The position numbers were made by a program, and so were the translations under genes. From positions 198,052,006 to 198,116,005 of the forward strand of contig NC_090023.1 of assembly GCF_037176765.1 (NCBI RefSeq): a DNA stretch of 64,000 nt. The letters are read 5' to 3'. The stretch is from Anolis sagrei (taxonomy: Eukaryota; Chordata; Lepidosauria; Squamata; Anolidae). This document shows, in pieces, positions 44,928 through 56,369 of the stretch. How positions within the stretch are numbered: position 1 is the first letter of the stretch; each line of letters opens with the position of its first letter. The notes below the pieces were generated by a model. The model ran no database searches and was not told the origin of the DNA. It worked only from the letters and a program-made list of their open reading frames with translations.

Positions 44928-46684
44928 TATTTATTTATTTATCATGTCATCAGCAACCATACCATTGTATTACATTTCTAACAGAACAAAACAAACAGAT
45001 AAAAAAAACCCCACACATTTTGCAAACTTGGTAGTTGATTAAATGTCCTTTGACCAGTATCTGGCCACTTGGAGTGCCTCTGGTGTTGCCGCAAGAAGGT
45101 CCTCCATTGTGCATGTAGCAGGGCTCAGGTTGCATCACAGCAGATGGTCTGTAGTTTGCTCTTCTCCACACTCGCATGTCATAAATTCAACTTTGTAGCC
45201 CCATTTCTTAAGGTTGGCTCTGCATCTCGTGGTGCCAGAGCGCAGTCTGTTCAGCACCTTCCAAGTCACCCAGTCGTCTGTGTGTCCAGGGGGGAGTCTC
45301 TCATCTGGTATCACCCATGGATTGAGGTGCTGGGTTTGAACCTGCCACTTTTGGACTCTCACTTGCTGAGGTGTTCCAGCGAGTGTCTCTGTAGATCTAA
45401 GAAAACTATTTCTTGATTTAAGTCGTTGACATGCTGGCTGATACCCAAACAAGGGATGAGCTGGAGATGTCACTGCCTTGGTCCTTTCACTATTGACGGC
45501 TACTTCCCGGCGGATGTCAGGTGGTGCAATACCGGCTAAACAGTGTAATTTCTCCAGTGGTGTAGGGCGCAGACACCCTGTGATAATGCGGCATGTCTCA
45601 TTAAGAGCCACATCCACTGTTTTAGCGTGGTGAGATGTGTTCCATACTGGGCATGCATACTCAGCAGCAGAGTAGCATAGCGCAAGGGCAGATGTCTTCA
45701 CTGTGTCTGGTTGTGATCCCCAGGTTGTGCCAGTCAGCTTTTGTATGATATTGTTCCTAGTGCCCACTTTTTGCTTGATATTCAGGCAGTGCTTCTTGTA
45801 GGTCAGAGCATGGTCCAAAGTGACTCCCAGGTATGTGGGTGCGCTGCAATGCTCCAGTGGGATTCCTTTCCAGGTGATCCTCAGAGCTTGGGATGCTTGA
45901 CTGTTCTTAAGGTGAAAGGCATATGCCTGTGTTTTAGATGGATTAGGGATCAGTTGGTTTTCCCTGTAATAGGCAGTAAGAGCATCTAGAGCTTCAGATA
46001 GCTTCTGTTCAACCATCTGAAAGCTCCCTGCTTAAGCGGTATTTGCACGATCATCAGCATAGATGAAACTCTCTGTCCCTTCTGGCAGTGGCTGGTCATT
46101 TGTGTAAATGTTTAACATTGATGGAGCGAGCACGCTCCCCTGAGGTAGGCTGTTCTTCTGTTTCCGCCATCTGCTTCTCTGGCCCTGGAACTCAACAAAA
46201 AGCTCCTATTTTGTAGCAGGTTTCCTATGAGGCGGGTGAGGTTGTAGTCCTTTGTGATATTATACATTTTTCTCAGGAGGAGGCGGTGGTTCACAGTATC
46301 ATAGCCTGCTGACAGGTCTATGAAGACAGCTCCTGTGATCTGCTGCCTTTCAAAGCCATCTTCTATGTGCTGAGTCAGGTTCAGCACTTGCGATGTGCAG
46401 CTTTTGCCTTTCCTGAAGCCAGCATGCTGTGGGATCAGACATGGGTCTATTTTTTCCATAATTCTATGCAAAATGAGTCTCTCCAGAAATTTGTAGAGAT
46501 GGCACAACAGGGAGATTGGTCTGTAGCTTTTTGGATCATTACGGTCTTTGCCTGGCTTCAAGATGGCGATGACTCTTGCTTTCCTCCAGATTTTGGGGAT
46601 CTGACAGGATGCAGTGCAGTTGTTCATCAGCTCCAGCAGCCAGCGCCTTGCTTTTGGACCAAAGTTCTTGATTTGGAACAAATT
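44928..46684 (-). mobile_element. Vingi/Jockey-like LINE with RT core
   Basis: Two minus-strand frames. The first (46112-46681) begins KARRWLLELMNNCTASCQIPKIWRKARVIAILKPGKD, then YRPISLLCHLYKFLERLIL, AGFRKGKSC, FIDLSAGYDTVNH (motif A). After a frameshift come QGSVLAPSMLN (motif B) and FIYADD (motif C, near 46060-46080), then a stop and the second frame (45135-46016): KLSEALDAL, NPSKTQ, LGVTLD, CPVWNTSHH, KKWGYKVEFMTCECGEEQTTDHLL. The 3' tail is (AAAT)n at 44936-44943. It lacks the endonuclease and 5' end. Same family as 20393-21286 but the opposite strand. The frame breaks make it inactive. Confidence 0.85.
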
Positions 46685-46988
46685 GAGAGGACGACTTGGG
46701 TTTTCTTGGTACCATATAAATGGTTTTTATTTGAATGTGCAAATCACAATTTTTATCTGCGTTGTACAATGTATTAGTATAATGATGTCCTGAGCCACTG
46801 AAAAAAAAAATCTGGAGATTATCACATCCCATTTTGGAGAGAATAATCAAAGCACTTATTGCTATTTCAATTAAATTTCTAAATAGACTACCAACCTTGT
46901 CATACAGCCATTGGAGGTGCTCTGCTTCGTAGGGGGGGGTGTGTGTGGGGAACCCAGTACCCCATGACCCACATCGCTTTTTACAATA

Positions 46989-47336
46989 TAGGTTGAGAAT
47001 CACTTATCCAGAATTCTGAAATCCAAAATATGAGTATTTCAAAATCCCAACCTGCCCATCATGGGTAGCTGAGATAGTGACACTTTTGTTTTCTGATCAT
47101 GTGATGTACATAAACTTTGTTTCATACTCAAAATACCTGCAGCCTATGTGCATATGAAACATAAAGAATTTTACATTTACACTTGATCTTATATCCAAGA
47201 TATCTCATTATGCACACATATATAAATACAGGCTTCCCAAAATTAAACAAATACATTAATTTAGTGTATACAAAACCCAAATAAATAAATTTGGATCAAA
47301 AATCCAAAATACTTCTGGTAAGGGATATTCAGCCTG
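46989..47336. mobile_element. Tigger/pogo-like MITE
   Basis: Ends TAGGTTGAGAATCACTTATC and, at the right, the complement of CAGGCTGAATATCCCTTACC; flanked by TA at 46987-46988 and 47337-47338. Internal blocks (caaactttgtttcatactca; ttgatcttatatccaagata) resemble non-autonomous TcMar-Tigger-type repeats known from amniotes. No transposase. Confidence 0.7.
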
Positions 47337-47821
47337 TACTTTCCAATGTATCCAGAATCTGTTACAGTATAAGGGTAATGACAAGGAAAGGAAAAAGTAT
47401 ATGCCTAATCCCAAGAACCATGATGAATTGCCTCCTTTGGAGCTTCGAGATTTGTCAGTGGAGGTGAATCACTTCTATTGCTGGTAGGAAATTGAGAGGA
47501 TAATGGTAGCAAGGATACTAAGCACTCATGTAAGATATTTCAAGCCTTCAGAGTGTGTCTCATAATTTATCCTGATGATCCTTGCAACAGCTTTGAAAGG
47601 AAATGTGGCATTATTGTTAGGACTGAGCCAAATGTTCACAGTTTGCTGGCAAGAATTCTGATTAGAGAGACAAATGATAAAAAAGAGATGCAAATTATGC
47701 AAAAAATGGCACTTAATGGATGTGATGGCATCAATACTTTTGAGCATAAACTTCCTGTCAGGTAGCAATAGTACAATCATGAGTTGCAGCTGTCCAAATT
47801 ACTATCATTTGCCTTAATAAG

Positions 47822-47932
47822 TCCTTATTTTTCTACTACCTTCTAGCATTATCATATTTTTGAAAGAGTCATGTTCTCTCAATATATGTCCAAAGTAGGA
47901 TAGCCTCAGTGTAGTCAAGTTAGCTTCTTGAT
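47822..47932 (-). mobile_element. Old RTE-BovB fragment
   Basis: Minus-strand remnants LTTLRLSYFGHILREHDSFKNMIMLEGSRK match the BovB C-terminus. Degenerate. Confidence 0.6.
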
Positions 47933-47991
47933 TTGCTTTTGGATCCATTTGTCTTTCTGGCAATCCATGACATGTAGCACTTAAAAAAAAA

Positions 47992-48180
47992 CCCGGTGAT
48001 GGGCAACCTTTTGAGCTTGGTGTATCAAAATTCGCCAAAAAAAAAAAATGAACACAACTCGGGTGGTGTGTCACTTTGAGAGACCCCCCCCCCATAATAA
48101 CTGTATTTAATAAACCAAAAACCAATTCTTTTGTTGGTCTTGATATTATTTAACTTGTGTGGGGTGCCATGAACTAAGAT
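47992..48180. repeat. Reptile MITE-like fragment
   Basis: The gatgggcaaccttttgagct ... gggtggtgtgtcactt block is one I remember as interspersed in squamate genomes; hAT-like by its style of ends, but no target duplication was found. Confidence 0.4.
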
Positions 48181-48184
48181 AAGT

Positions 48185-50105
48185 GAGGGGGAGGGGGAAT
48201 TCTTTAACTAGCCTGCCTATTAGTGACTTTTTTGTTGCTGGATTTCATTGGCTAACTCTTCAATTGAAAGTTGGTATTTTGTACACTTCAAGCCTAAGCA
48301 AGCGCTACTAACTTCATCTGTTAATCTACACAGGCCCTCCCCTCTCCCAGCCTCCCCTCACATATCTCACTAATGATGGTTAATTAGAAATCCATGACAC
48401 CCCAGAACAGTAGATTAGAGATGATGGTTGCTGTGGTTTTGTGGTTGCTGGTAATGGCAACCAGAGATGTGTCCCCTGCAGCATTCTGCAGCTCCCTGCT
48501 CCGCCGGCCAGAAGGGAAGTCAAAGATCCCCTAACTGCCTAACCGGAAGTCCCAGAACTAACACTCTGTGCCAGATTTCTGTTGTTTTGGCCTACAGACC
48601 TCTGGCACAGAGTGTCTACACTACAGTACAGCAAATGTTTCATCCTTGGCTACTATACCTGTCCATGCAGGCACCGAGGATTAAATGTCCTTCTCAGCAT
48701 GTGGCCCCTTACTTCTCTGTATGCAGCCGCATGTCATCAAAAATGGCTATGCATGTCAGTGCTGACACGGATGTCATAGGTTCACTATCATGGTTTTAAA
48801 CAGTGGCTATGGTGGCCTAATGCTTTCTGGAACTTGTAGCCCCAAAGCTAACTTTTCCAAGCTTTGGTAATGAGTACTAATGCATAATCTTTATGTTTAC
48901 TACTATAATTAAAACATACCCAGGGACTGGGGGTCTGACTGAAATATTATTCATCTATCAAAGGATATCTTCCCACTTTTCTCAGTGAGCCAACTGCGGA
49001 GATGTTACTTGACATCTGAAGCTATGCATTTCAAATTGCTGGTGACATTTCCTCATGAAAGGATCTCTACAATGATACCAGCAGCATGCAAGCAAAATAA
49101 TGAGACTAATAAATGTTTAAAAGAGCTTGATACTAACCTCCTTGCTGACAAGGGAATGAAACAAAATTGTTCTATCTATACTGATGGCATGACTGTTCCT
49201 CAAGCCTCTAGATAAAAGGAATTCTGCCCTTGTTTAAGATCAGTGCAATGTGAAAGCATTTAATGGCAATTTTTAATGAATTAAATGCAGAGTGTGAAAG
49301 AAACCATTTAAAAATCTGCCTTGTCTTCTAGCTAAAATGGATGGGTTTTGACCCTTCACTTGTTTATTACAAGGCATGTAGATCAATAAACTGCAATAGA
49401 TCAATAAGCCATTAGCTGTGAACAAACAGAACTGCTTTATGGTTTCTGATATGATTTAGTCACAAATGGATTCAATTGCAAAAGGGAAGCCAAACAGTGT
49501 CAACAGCCATAGTTTTCTTCTCAACGAGCAGTTGGAAAACAGACAATGGGCCCAGCAAGCTTCAAGCAATCAAAAGTCTTACAATTTATCCACATCTAAA
49601 TTGTCAGTGACAACAGATCATGATTTAAGCACGTTCACTTCTGAAGGTACAACTCTATGCAGAACAATATAACCCCATGCATTGAGTACGGGCCTTGTGC
49701 TGTTTTGCAGCTCTGCTAGAGGTTACAAGTACTTTGAGAAAGTGATTTAAAACTCATACATAATTCATCTGCAGTATTTCTCCAGCAAGATATAATTTTA
49801 GGGGTGGTGGGGTTAACAACAATCAAATCTTATTCAGCACTCCCGTCATCACCATGTGAAAGAAGAAGAGTCTATAACTACAGTACCTGCTGTTCAATAT
49901 TCCAGCAGCTCTTTCAACCATTGGGGCTTGCTATGAGAAACTCAACAGGGTGTGATCAAATTATTTCCTGACTATCACTCCAAGTGCAAATGTATCTTCT
50001 AAGAGTCTTCATCTTTATTTTGTGCTCTGCTTTAGGAAGCTTCAATAGATTTCAGGGAACCCAACTGTATAATCCATGGTAGATACTCATGTTTCCCCCC
50101 CTGAG
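48185..50105. other. No gene recognised
   Basis: About 1.9 kb. A 110-codon frame at 48467-48799 has no known domain. Otherwise unassigned. Confidence 0.35.
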
Positions 50106-50108
50106 AAC

Positions 50109-50176
50109 ATAGACCCATCTACACAGCCACATAATGCAGTTTGAAACTGCATTATATGGAAGTGTAGATGGGGCCA
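50109..50176. repeat. Short palindromic MITE (ATAATGCAG variant)
   Basis: acccatctacacagccacat mirrors ttatatggaagtgtagatgg; a compact 68-bp version of 25310-25422. Confidence 0.75.
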
Positions 50177-50274
50177 TAGTTGGAGCTAATTTGGCTAAGA
50201 TGGTATTCACCATCTTCACTGGTTTCCATCTTCACTTTATTGATTACAATGGATATTGTACTGAAACCTGAGAA

Positions 50275-50370
50275 ACCCAAGAATCCCGGAAGAGACCTCG
50301 TGGACCTTCCAGTCCAACCCCCTGCCAAGCAGCAGGAAAATTGCATTCAAAGCATCCCCAACAGATGTAC
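50275..50370 (-). mobile_element. CR1 LINE 3' fragment
   Basis: ggaagagacctcgtggacct ... tgccaagcagcaggaaaatt, the CR1 terminal region on the minus strand. Confidence 0.8.
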
Positions 50371-50379
50371 AGCAGTTGA

Positions 50380-51425
50380 TACACTTTTAACTATTAGCAG
50401 TACATTCTATGGGATTCTGGAACTGGTAGCTTGGTAAGCAGTTCAAGGAAATAGATTGCTATTTTGTAAGAGAGAATTCTATGTATCTCACCAAACTACA
50501 AGCCCAAGCATGCTACAGAATGGAGTCACGACATTTTATTCAAGTGGTAGTGAACTGTCTGACTCGTTTAAAAAAAAACTTGATAATACCTAGGTTACAT
50601 TGCCTCTGGCCTTTACTAAAACGAATGATGAAGTAGGATAAGTAAAACGTTTGTCTAACTGTATTAAGTCATTTTCATTGGGAACACTTGAAGACAGGCT
50701 AATGATAGTTTGCTATTTATACCAAAATGGAAGATGTCATGACAGAGACAGAACATTTACTATCTAAAATTCTGAAGACCTCCAGTGAGCAGGGCAGTCT
50801 TACTACTTGTCGAAAGGATGTGGCTGCCTTAGGCGGTAGATCTGGAATTTTATTTCATGAAGCTGGCATTCCAAGGCAATCACATATTCATGAATAGAGG
50901 CAAAATATTGGGATGAGCACTCTCACTATCACAAATAGGTGCCACCACTAAAGGTGACAGTCAGTTTGCTAACTTTGTGCAATAAAGTTCTTGGTATACA
51001 AAGTATTAGCTATGTGCTTTCTATTATTGTATTCTAAGGCAGCTCTTAAGGACATTTTTCACTTCATGTACCAAAATCACTTGTTTGGCTTTTGGTACAG
51101 TGCATTTTAGTATGGATAGTTGTGGAAGCCCCATTTACTAATTTTTCTGAGGCAGAAGAATATTTTGGCATGATCATCTCAGCGTAGGAAAGCTCAATTA
51201 TTCCTATGCTGGAATTTGTTATATCACCATGAAACTTCTCTCAATAGTCAATCCAAATCTAGCTTTGTATAATTTAAACCCACTTAGAACTGGCCATGTT
51301 CTCTGCAGCAGCAGAGAACTAGTCCTTAGTCTATTCTATGTGATGGCTTTTTAAGAATTTGTATAGTATGGTTGGGTGTTTGTAAGTATTATGGATGGGT
51401 GTGCTGTAGGTTATATTTCAGAGGA
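50380..51425. other. No gene recognised
   Basis: About 1 kb with no supported feature. Confidence 0.35.
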
Positions 51426-51435
51426 AGGACTAAGC

Positions 51436-51817
51436 CAGTGGTTCCCAACCTGTAGTCCGTGGATCACCAGTGGTCCGCAAGAACTAAAATATAGTCCACA
51501 GCCTCACTATTACTACACCATTGCAACAAGAGCAACTGGTCTCTCAAAACTCTCTTATGGTGCTCAGGCTTATTAAATATGATTTTCTGTGAGCAGAGGA
51601 TGACTACTGGGCAGCATATGTTCTGTATGAGAAACTAGAGTTGATGTGGTCTATCCAATGCAATTTTCTAAATAAGCAAACCAAATAACCAAAACAAATC
51701 TAAAGTTGACCAAAAACTGATTCATAATGTTTTTGGTACTAATTTTGAGGAGTGGTTCACGGTCAAAGTGGCCCCTGGTCAAGTGGTCTTTGGTCAAAAA
51801 AATGTTGGGAACCACTG
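51436..51817. mobile_element. Non-autonomous hAT element, 382 bp
   Basis: Terminal repeats CAGTGGTTCCCAACCTGTAG and, at the right, ttgggaaccactg; the exact 8-bp duplication GACTAAGC lies at 51428-51435 and 51818-51825. The interior shows no transposase. It shares its interior with 5581-6020, and its terminal motif with 57745-57879. Confidence 0.93.
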
Positions 51818-52711
51818 GACTAAGCAAAACTTTCTCTGTGTATTCCTCGCCCAAGAAAGCCCCATGGAATTTATGGGGTTGCCATGAGTTAACATTAGAC
51901 TTTGAACCAGATATAAATGCATCATGTTATTTCCACAGTCTTTCCTTCTCTAGCCTTAACTAATTAATACTGGAACAACACTACATAGATAAATGTCAGA
52001 TTCCATTTTACATGACTTTGAATGGATATGTCAATTAGAGTACTGTTCTCTTAGTACCTAGGCCAAACACTTATGTTCTCTAACAGCTGAGATGCTATAT
52101 TGCTTTTTGAACACTTTTCAATTCTGATCAGCATGGTTCCCAATATAGAGAACTGGTGCTGAATAGATTCTTGAATGACAAGCAACTACATATGTTCCAC
52201 TATTACTAGAAGATGTGTTATACAAGATAAAAACAACTAACCTATATGATTCCACTCGAGTTAAAAGCTTGAATGTTTCACTGATCTTTACTTTGATCAT
52301 TGATACTGTAAGTAGTAAAAAGTCATGCATAATGGAACAGCTGCTATCGCTGCAGTGAAGGTGGAAGTGTAAGCTTTATTTTATCAAACCAAAACACAGA
52401 GCTCTGAAGTAACCCCTACAGGCATTCTACTCTGCTGATTCCCACCAAATGTGAGGCCCAGTGCTGGTAACAAAACCAGTTTTTCATTCCTGAGTCCAGT
52501 AAGCAATATTATTTAAAAGTTCTTATATGGGTCAAGGGTTATGCCTGGAGATACTCTGTCCTATTCATACAATGAAACCCCCTTTGGTTAGGAAGACTTG
52601 CTCCTTGCAGTTTTCTCATTTGGTTAAAGTTTGGTGGCACAGAATTTAAATTTGTGGCTAGCATTTCTTAGGTAACCAGATAGCCTAGCCTGATTCAATA
52701 TAATCTTTTTC

Positions 52712-52800
52712 ATCTGTCAGGATTGCTTTGATTGTATATTCCTGCATGGCAGGGAGTTGGACTACATGACCTTATGGCCTCTTCCAACTCTATAGGTCTA
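52712..52800 (+). mobile_element. CR1 LINE 3' fragment (plus)
   Basis: ttcctgcatggcagggagtt ggactacatgacc is the CR1 terminal block, ending ctataggtctatg. Confidence 0.7.
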
Positions 52801-52825
52801 TGCTTTGCTTCTGCCATTTTTAGCT

Positions 52826-52935
52826 TTATAGAATCACAGAATCATAAGAGTTGGAAGAGACCGCATGGGTCTTCTAGTCCAACCCTCTGCTATGCAGGAA
52901 AATCACATTCAAAGTACCCCTGACAGATGGTACAA
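52826..52935 (-). mobile_element. CR1 LINE 3' fragment (minus)
   Basis: agaatcacagaatcataaga gttggaagagaccgc ... gacagatgg on the minus strand, 25 bp from an oppositely oriented CR1 end. Confidence 0.8.
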
Positions 52936-52944
52936 CGATCCAAC

Positions 52945-53050
52945 CGCTGTACCACCAAATTATAAAGATCACACCGCTTCTCCTTCAAAATTATAATGAT
53001 CACACAGCAGCCTACCAAATTATAACAATGACGCCACTACAGATTAGCTC
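52945..53050. repeat. Imperfect tandem repeat
   Basis: About three diverged copies of a 30-35 bp unit around ccaaattataaagatcacac. Confidence 0.6.
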
Positions 53051-53059
53051 ACCAAAAAT

Positions 53060-54070
53060 ATAGAGGGAGAATAGTTGTTGAACCAACTGTATATTTACAA
53101 GCTAGGAACTGGGAACCACTGGAACTGTGAGACTTAAAAGAATTCTTTAAATGGTTTCCGCTGCCACCATATTACTAAAGAACAGGCTGAGGTTCTATTG
53201 AGAGGTTGCTCAGTGATACACTCTATGTCACTATAGGTTTCTATGAGGCTGGTAAAAAGCTGACTTGAATAACCCTTTTACCACAAAGGTATTCACACTG
53301 AGGCTGGTATAAGTTGGTAAAAATAACAAGAACTTTTATTTGAACAGACTTGGATATTTCAGGTACAAATGCTTGATGGTTTCAGTAAAAATCTGACATA
53401 CAAAGCATGTGGTTACGTTTGAGAATAGATCAATGAAATATGGGTGATACATTTTATTTCCCCCAAAATAGACTCAATGCTATATACAGTAATGAAGATG
53501 ACGTCTACAAAGAGAAATCTGATGATTACGGATATGTTAACAAAAAGTTGCAAGGACTTTAGGTAGGAGATATAGTAGTTAATTACCATGAATTTCAAGC
53601 AGAGAAAATGGATTCTGCTAATACATCATTTTGCTATTGGCAACTAATTCTTCTGGCCTTGGTACTTTGGCTGTGGTACAGTGGGGTTCATTTTTGTGCT
53701 CCTCAAAACAGCCAGTTTGACTCTCTTTACTCCTATTAATAATAATTCCATAAAGAACTGAGCAGGTGCCATGATCTTATTTAAAATTTGAGGTTTTGGC
53801 AGCCTGGGGACCACTTATGCATTGATGGTGGTACCTAAACCTGGGTGAGACACATTTGATGAACATTCATATTTAATCCATAATGGAGAGTATTAGTCAT
53901 TATGCAATCACACTATACAAATACATGGTAAGATATACTATAAGTAGCTGGAAATAAAAGTTGTTCATAGTTGGACAATGATATTGGATTGTGTGGTTTT
54001 AAAATGGGTTTTAAATGTTTGATATGCTTTTAGAAGTTGGTTTTAGAGTATAGGTTTATTTTGTTGGATG
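53060..54070. other. No gene recognised
   Basis: About 1 kb before the tRNA cluster with no feature supported. Confidence 0.35.
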
Positions 54071-54082
54071 TATGTTTGTATG

Positions 54083-54406
54083 CAGGCCCGTAGCCAGGAT
54101 TTCGTTTCGGGGGGGGGGGGGGGGGGGGCTAAAAATTTTTTCAGGGGTGGGTTCGGGGGGGGGGGCTGAGTTTCGGGGGGGGGGCTGAGTCTGAGTGAAA
54201 GAGGGTCTAGCCTAGCAAACCTTTTGTATCATTACCCCAATACCCCCATGCATATGGGATATATTGAGTATGGTGATCAGATCATGATATGAATAAACAT
54301 AACAGTTTAAATAATGCACCAGTAAGGCCTTTTCGCGAACCACCATGAGAATTTCGGGGGGGGGGGCTGAAGCCCCCCGAGCCCCCCCCCCCCGGCTACA
54401 TGCCTG
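54083..54406. mobile_element. hAT-type MITE with G/C homopolymers (copy 2)
   Basis: Same ends and interior (aaaccttttgtatcattacc; ataatgcaccagtaaggcct) as 41014-41297. The exact 8-bp duplication TTTGTATG lies at 54075-54082 and 54407-54414. G runs are longer and more numerous (54109-54128 and others). Highly similar interiors imply recent spread. Confidence 0.93.
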
Positions 54407-54477
54407 TTTGTATGGCATTGAATTATTGCCTATATATATCTGTAAGCCTTAGAAATTCTTAAAACTGCCAAAGTTTC

Positions 54478-54549
54478 TGCCATGACTCAGATTCAAACCA
54501 AGGTTGCTGGAGCCAGAGTGCAGAGTATTAATAATTTACCTCACTTGCC
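54478..54549 (-). pseudogene. tRNA-His-like pseudogene
   Basis: The minus strand retains the T arm (aacctTGGTTTGAATCTGAG) and acceptor 3' side of tRNA-His, with diverged D arm (attattaatactctgc). The anticodon position reads CTG instead of GTG, and the 5' acceptor strand no longer pairs. First member of the cluster and the leftmost His copy. Confidence 0.7.
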
Positions 54550-54599
54550 TAGTTTCCAACAGAACTCACAACCTATGAGGATGCCTGCTATAGATGCCG

Positions 54600-54700
54600 G
54601 CGAAATGTCAGGAGAGAATGCTTCTAGAACATGGTCATATAGCCTGAAAAACCTACAACAAACCAGTGATTATGGCCATGAAAGCCTTCGACAGTACATT
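54600..54700 (+). repeat. Interspersed-repeat-like fragment of unknown family
   Basis: The gaaatgtcaggagagaatgc ... catgaaagccttcgacagta phrase recurs, as far as I remember, in many amniote genomes; I cannot name its family. Confidence 0.3.
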
Positions 54701-55402
54701 ACCACAATGCTGCTTTGCAGGAAGAGCCATTCATCTAGGTGAATGTCAGGTCCTTCCTATTAGGATGGACCAAATTACAAGCTCATGGGGATTTGGTCAG
54801 AGCATGTGTGGAGTAGATAAAAAAAGAAGAGCCATGGGCTTTAAACAGCTGAACCAAAATCAAGAGAGGCAACCAATATGCTTCCATGGAGAGAGCTTTC
54901 ATTGGCAGGATACACCTCTCAAAAACGAGATCCAATATGTTGTCTATTGGCATAGTTTAGTTAGGGAAGGAAGGTCGGAGTTACTTCTCATTCTGATAAA
55001 AAGAGCTCTTTAAAGGTACAGGTAGAATTCTGGTCTGGTTCAGGAATTGAACCAGTTCATGGGAAAGTTGTTTGGTGGGTGGGTGGCATGGGTTTAAGTC
55101 CCTAACATCCTCCAGTTAACATCTTCCAGCCAGTGTGGCTATTGACCACAATGGCTGGAGAATTTGGGGAGTTGTGGTCCCAAAATAAACAGAAACAAAT
55201 AAGCAAAACAGAGCCAATAGCTTCCTTAGCAAAACTCATGTCGCCAGACTAGTAAGCCAGAAAGGGAGCTATTCCTGACTGAAACATTCAGGAATAATTC
55301 ACTTGCTGAAAATGCCTTGCTGCTAAGCCTCTCTGGCAAAAGGGGAGTCCAGTTGCTAAAATATAAACTTGGTTGCATCTTCTGCCAATGAGTGGCTCAG
55401 AT

Positions 55403-55477
55403 TCTTACTGTTGCTAAACTAGCCAAAGCAATTGTCAAATAAACAACAAATCCTAGGTTTGACACAGAGTGGTGCCT
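55403..55477 (+). pseudogene. tRNA-Thr-like pseudogene
   Basis: About 75 nt aligning along the whole Thr body: D arm gctaaactagccaaagc, T arm region atcctaggtttgacacagag, acceptor 3' end tggtgcct. The anticodon arm is ruined (aattgtcaaataaacaac). Followed 105 bp later by an intact His gene on the other strand. Confidence 0.75.
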
Positions 55478-55582
55478 TGGGAGCTAATGTCTTTGGCTGA
55501 AAATGTTTTTTTGTGGGCTCAAAAGGGCTCACTGGGGATCTTCTTCAACTCCCCAAGGTGGAAAATGAAAGGTCTGAGTACA

Positions 55583-55654
55583 TGCCGTGACTCGGATTTG
55601 AACCGAGGTTGCTGCGGCCACAACGCAGAGTACTAACCACTATACGATCACGGC
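55583..55654 (-). tRNA. tRNA-His (GTG)
   Basis: 72 nt, minus strand. Acceptor stem GCCGTGA/TCACGGC pairs over all seven positions; D arm tcgtatagtggttagta; anticodon arm CTGCG-TTGTGGC-CGCAG with anticodon GTG; T arm CTCGG-TTCAAAT-CCGAG fully paired. Apart from a purine change at position 57 (A for G) it equals the usual vertebrate tRNA-His as I remember it. HisRS needs the GUG anticodon and the post-transcriptional G at -1, which is not encoded, as is normal in eukaryotes. Internal pol III boxes are intact. A modest terminator (AAAA on the plus strand at 55562-55565) lies about 18 nt downstream. The only clearly intact His gene in the cluster. Confidence 0.93.
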
Positions 55655-55795
55655 TGGGCTCATGCTGCCACTTTCTCAGTCACTCTTTCTTCTGAGGCAA
55701 GACATGTCTTCTGCAGTAATGTGAGCCAAATATAAACATTTTGGGATGTAGCCAGAGTCTGTGGAAAGTAAGGAAGTGGAAAAGCAACTAAGGAA

Positions 55796-55869
55796 AGCAC
55801 CATAGCTTAGCTGGTCAAAGCATCTGTCTTGTAAGCAGGAGATCCTAGGTTTGATTCCCAGTGGTGCCT
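55796..55869 (+). tRNA. tRNA-Thr (TGT), possibly decaying
   Basis: 74 nt. D arm GCTT/AAGC paired, anticodon arm TCTGT-CTTGTAA-GCAGG (TGT) with two wobble pairs, acceptor AGCACCA/TGGTGCC with a mismatch at 1-72. T arm ctagg-tttgatt-cccag has one mismatch and T in place of the conserved C56. The body is that of the Thr-AGT/CGT type of this cluster, not the separate body usually seen for vertebrate Thr-TGT, so it looks like a copy whose anticodon changed. Terminator TTTTT at about 55892-55896. It may be weakly used or a young pseudogene. Confidence 0.75.
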
Positions 55870-55879
55870 CTGTCTGAAA

Positions 55880-56030
55880 TAAGTGATTCCCTTTTTATGC
55901 TGCATGTGGCCAAAAGTTTTCCCTAAGAGTATTTTTAATGAAAGGAAAACCCATTTCCTCACACAATCAAAGCCAAAAAGCATAGCAATCTTAGCATGGA
56001 CAGAGCTTGTGCGGGGTGATCGTACGACCT
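55880..56030. other. Spacer between tRNA genes and a MITE
   Basis: Short unassigned spacer; the 83-codon minus frame across it overlaps a tRNA and is not coding. Confidence 0.4.
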
Positions 56031-56365
56031 CATTATATGGGGCTAAAATTGGCGGCAAATGCCGAAATAGTCCCAGTCACTCATGGAGTTCATTGGCTCC
56101 CATCAGATGACATTGCGCTGGCTCCATGAGTGAAGGAGGGTGGAACCGGTGTGCTGCTTCCACCGCACCAACATGGGAGGCTTCCTGTGTTGCCATTGAC
56201 GTTCATGGGGGAAGCTGTGTGATCCAGGTGTGCACCATGCTTCTCCCCGTGGGATCAGCTGCTAGAGGAGCCTGGTGATGCAGTGATCGGGGTGGCCGGT
56301 TCTCCACACTCTGTGGTGAAGCGGGGTGATGTGGGACACTTTTGGCAGCCATGTGATGAGGTAGT
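56030..56365. repeat. MITE-like repeat (relative of 1590-1885)
   Basis: Contains caacatgggaggcttcctgt, also present near 1705, and a diverged ggggtgatgtggga block. Boundaries approximate. Confidence 0.4.
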
Positions 56366-56369
56366 TATA

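Noticed and set aside
52945-53050. CRISPR-like array
   Set aside because: Three imperfect adjacent units with no unique spacers in a vertebrate context; an ordinary tandem repeat.
55270-55345. Additional tRNA relic left of the Thr relic
   Set aside because: Short similarity (gctgctaagcctctctggc) but no full-length alignment to any tRNA arm set.
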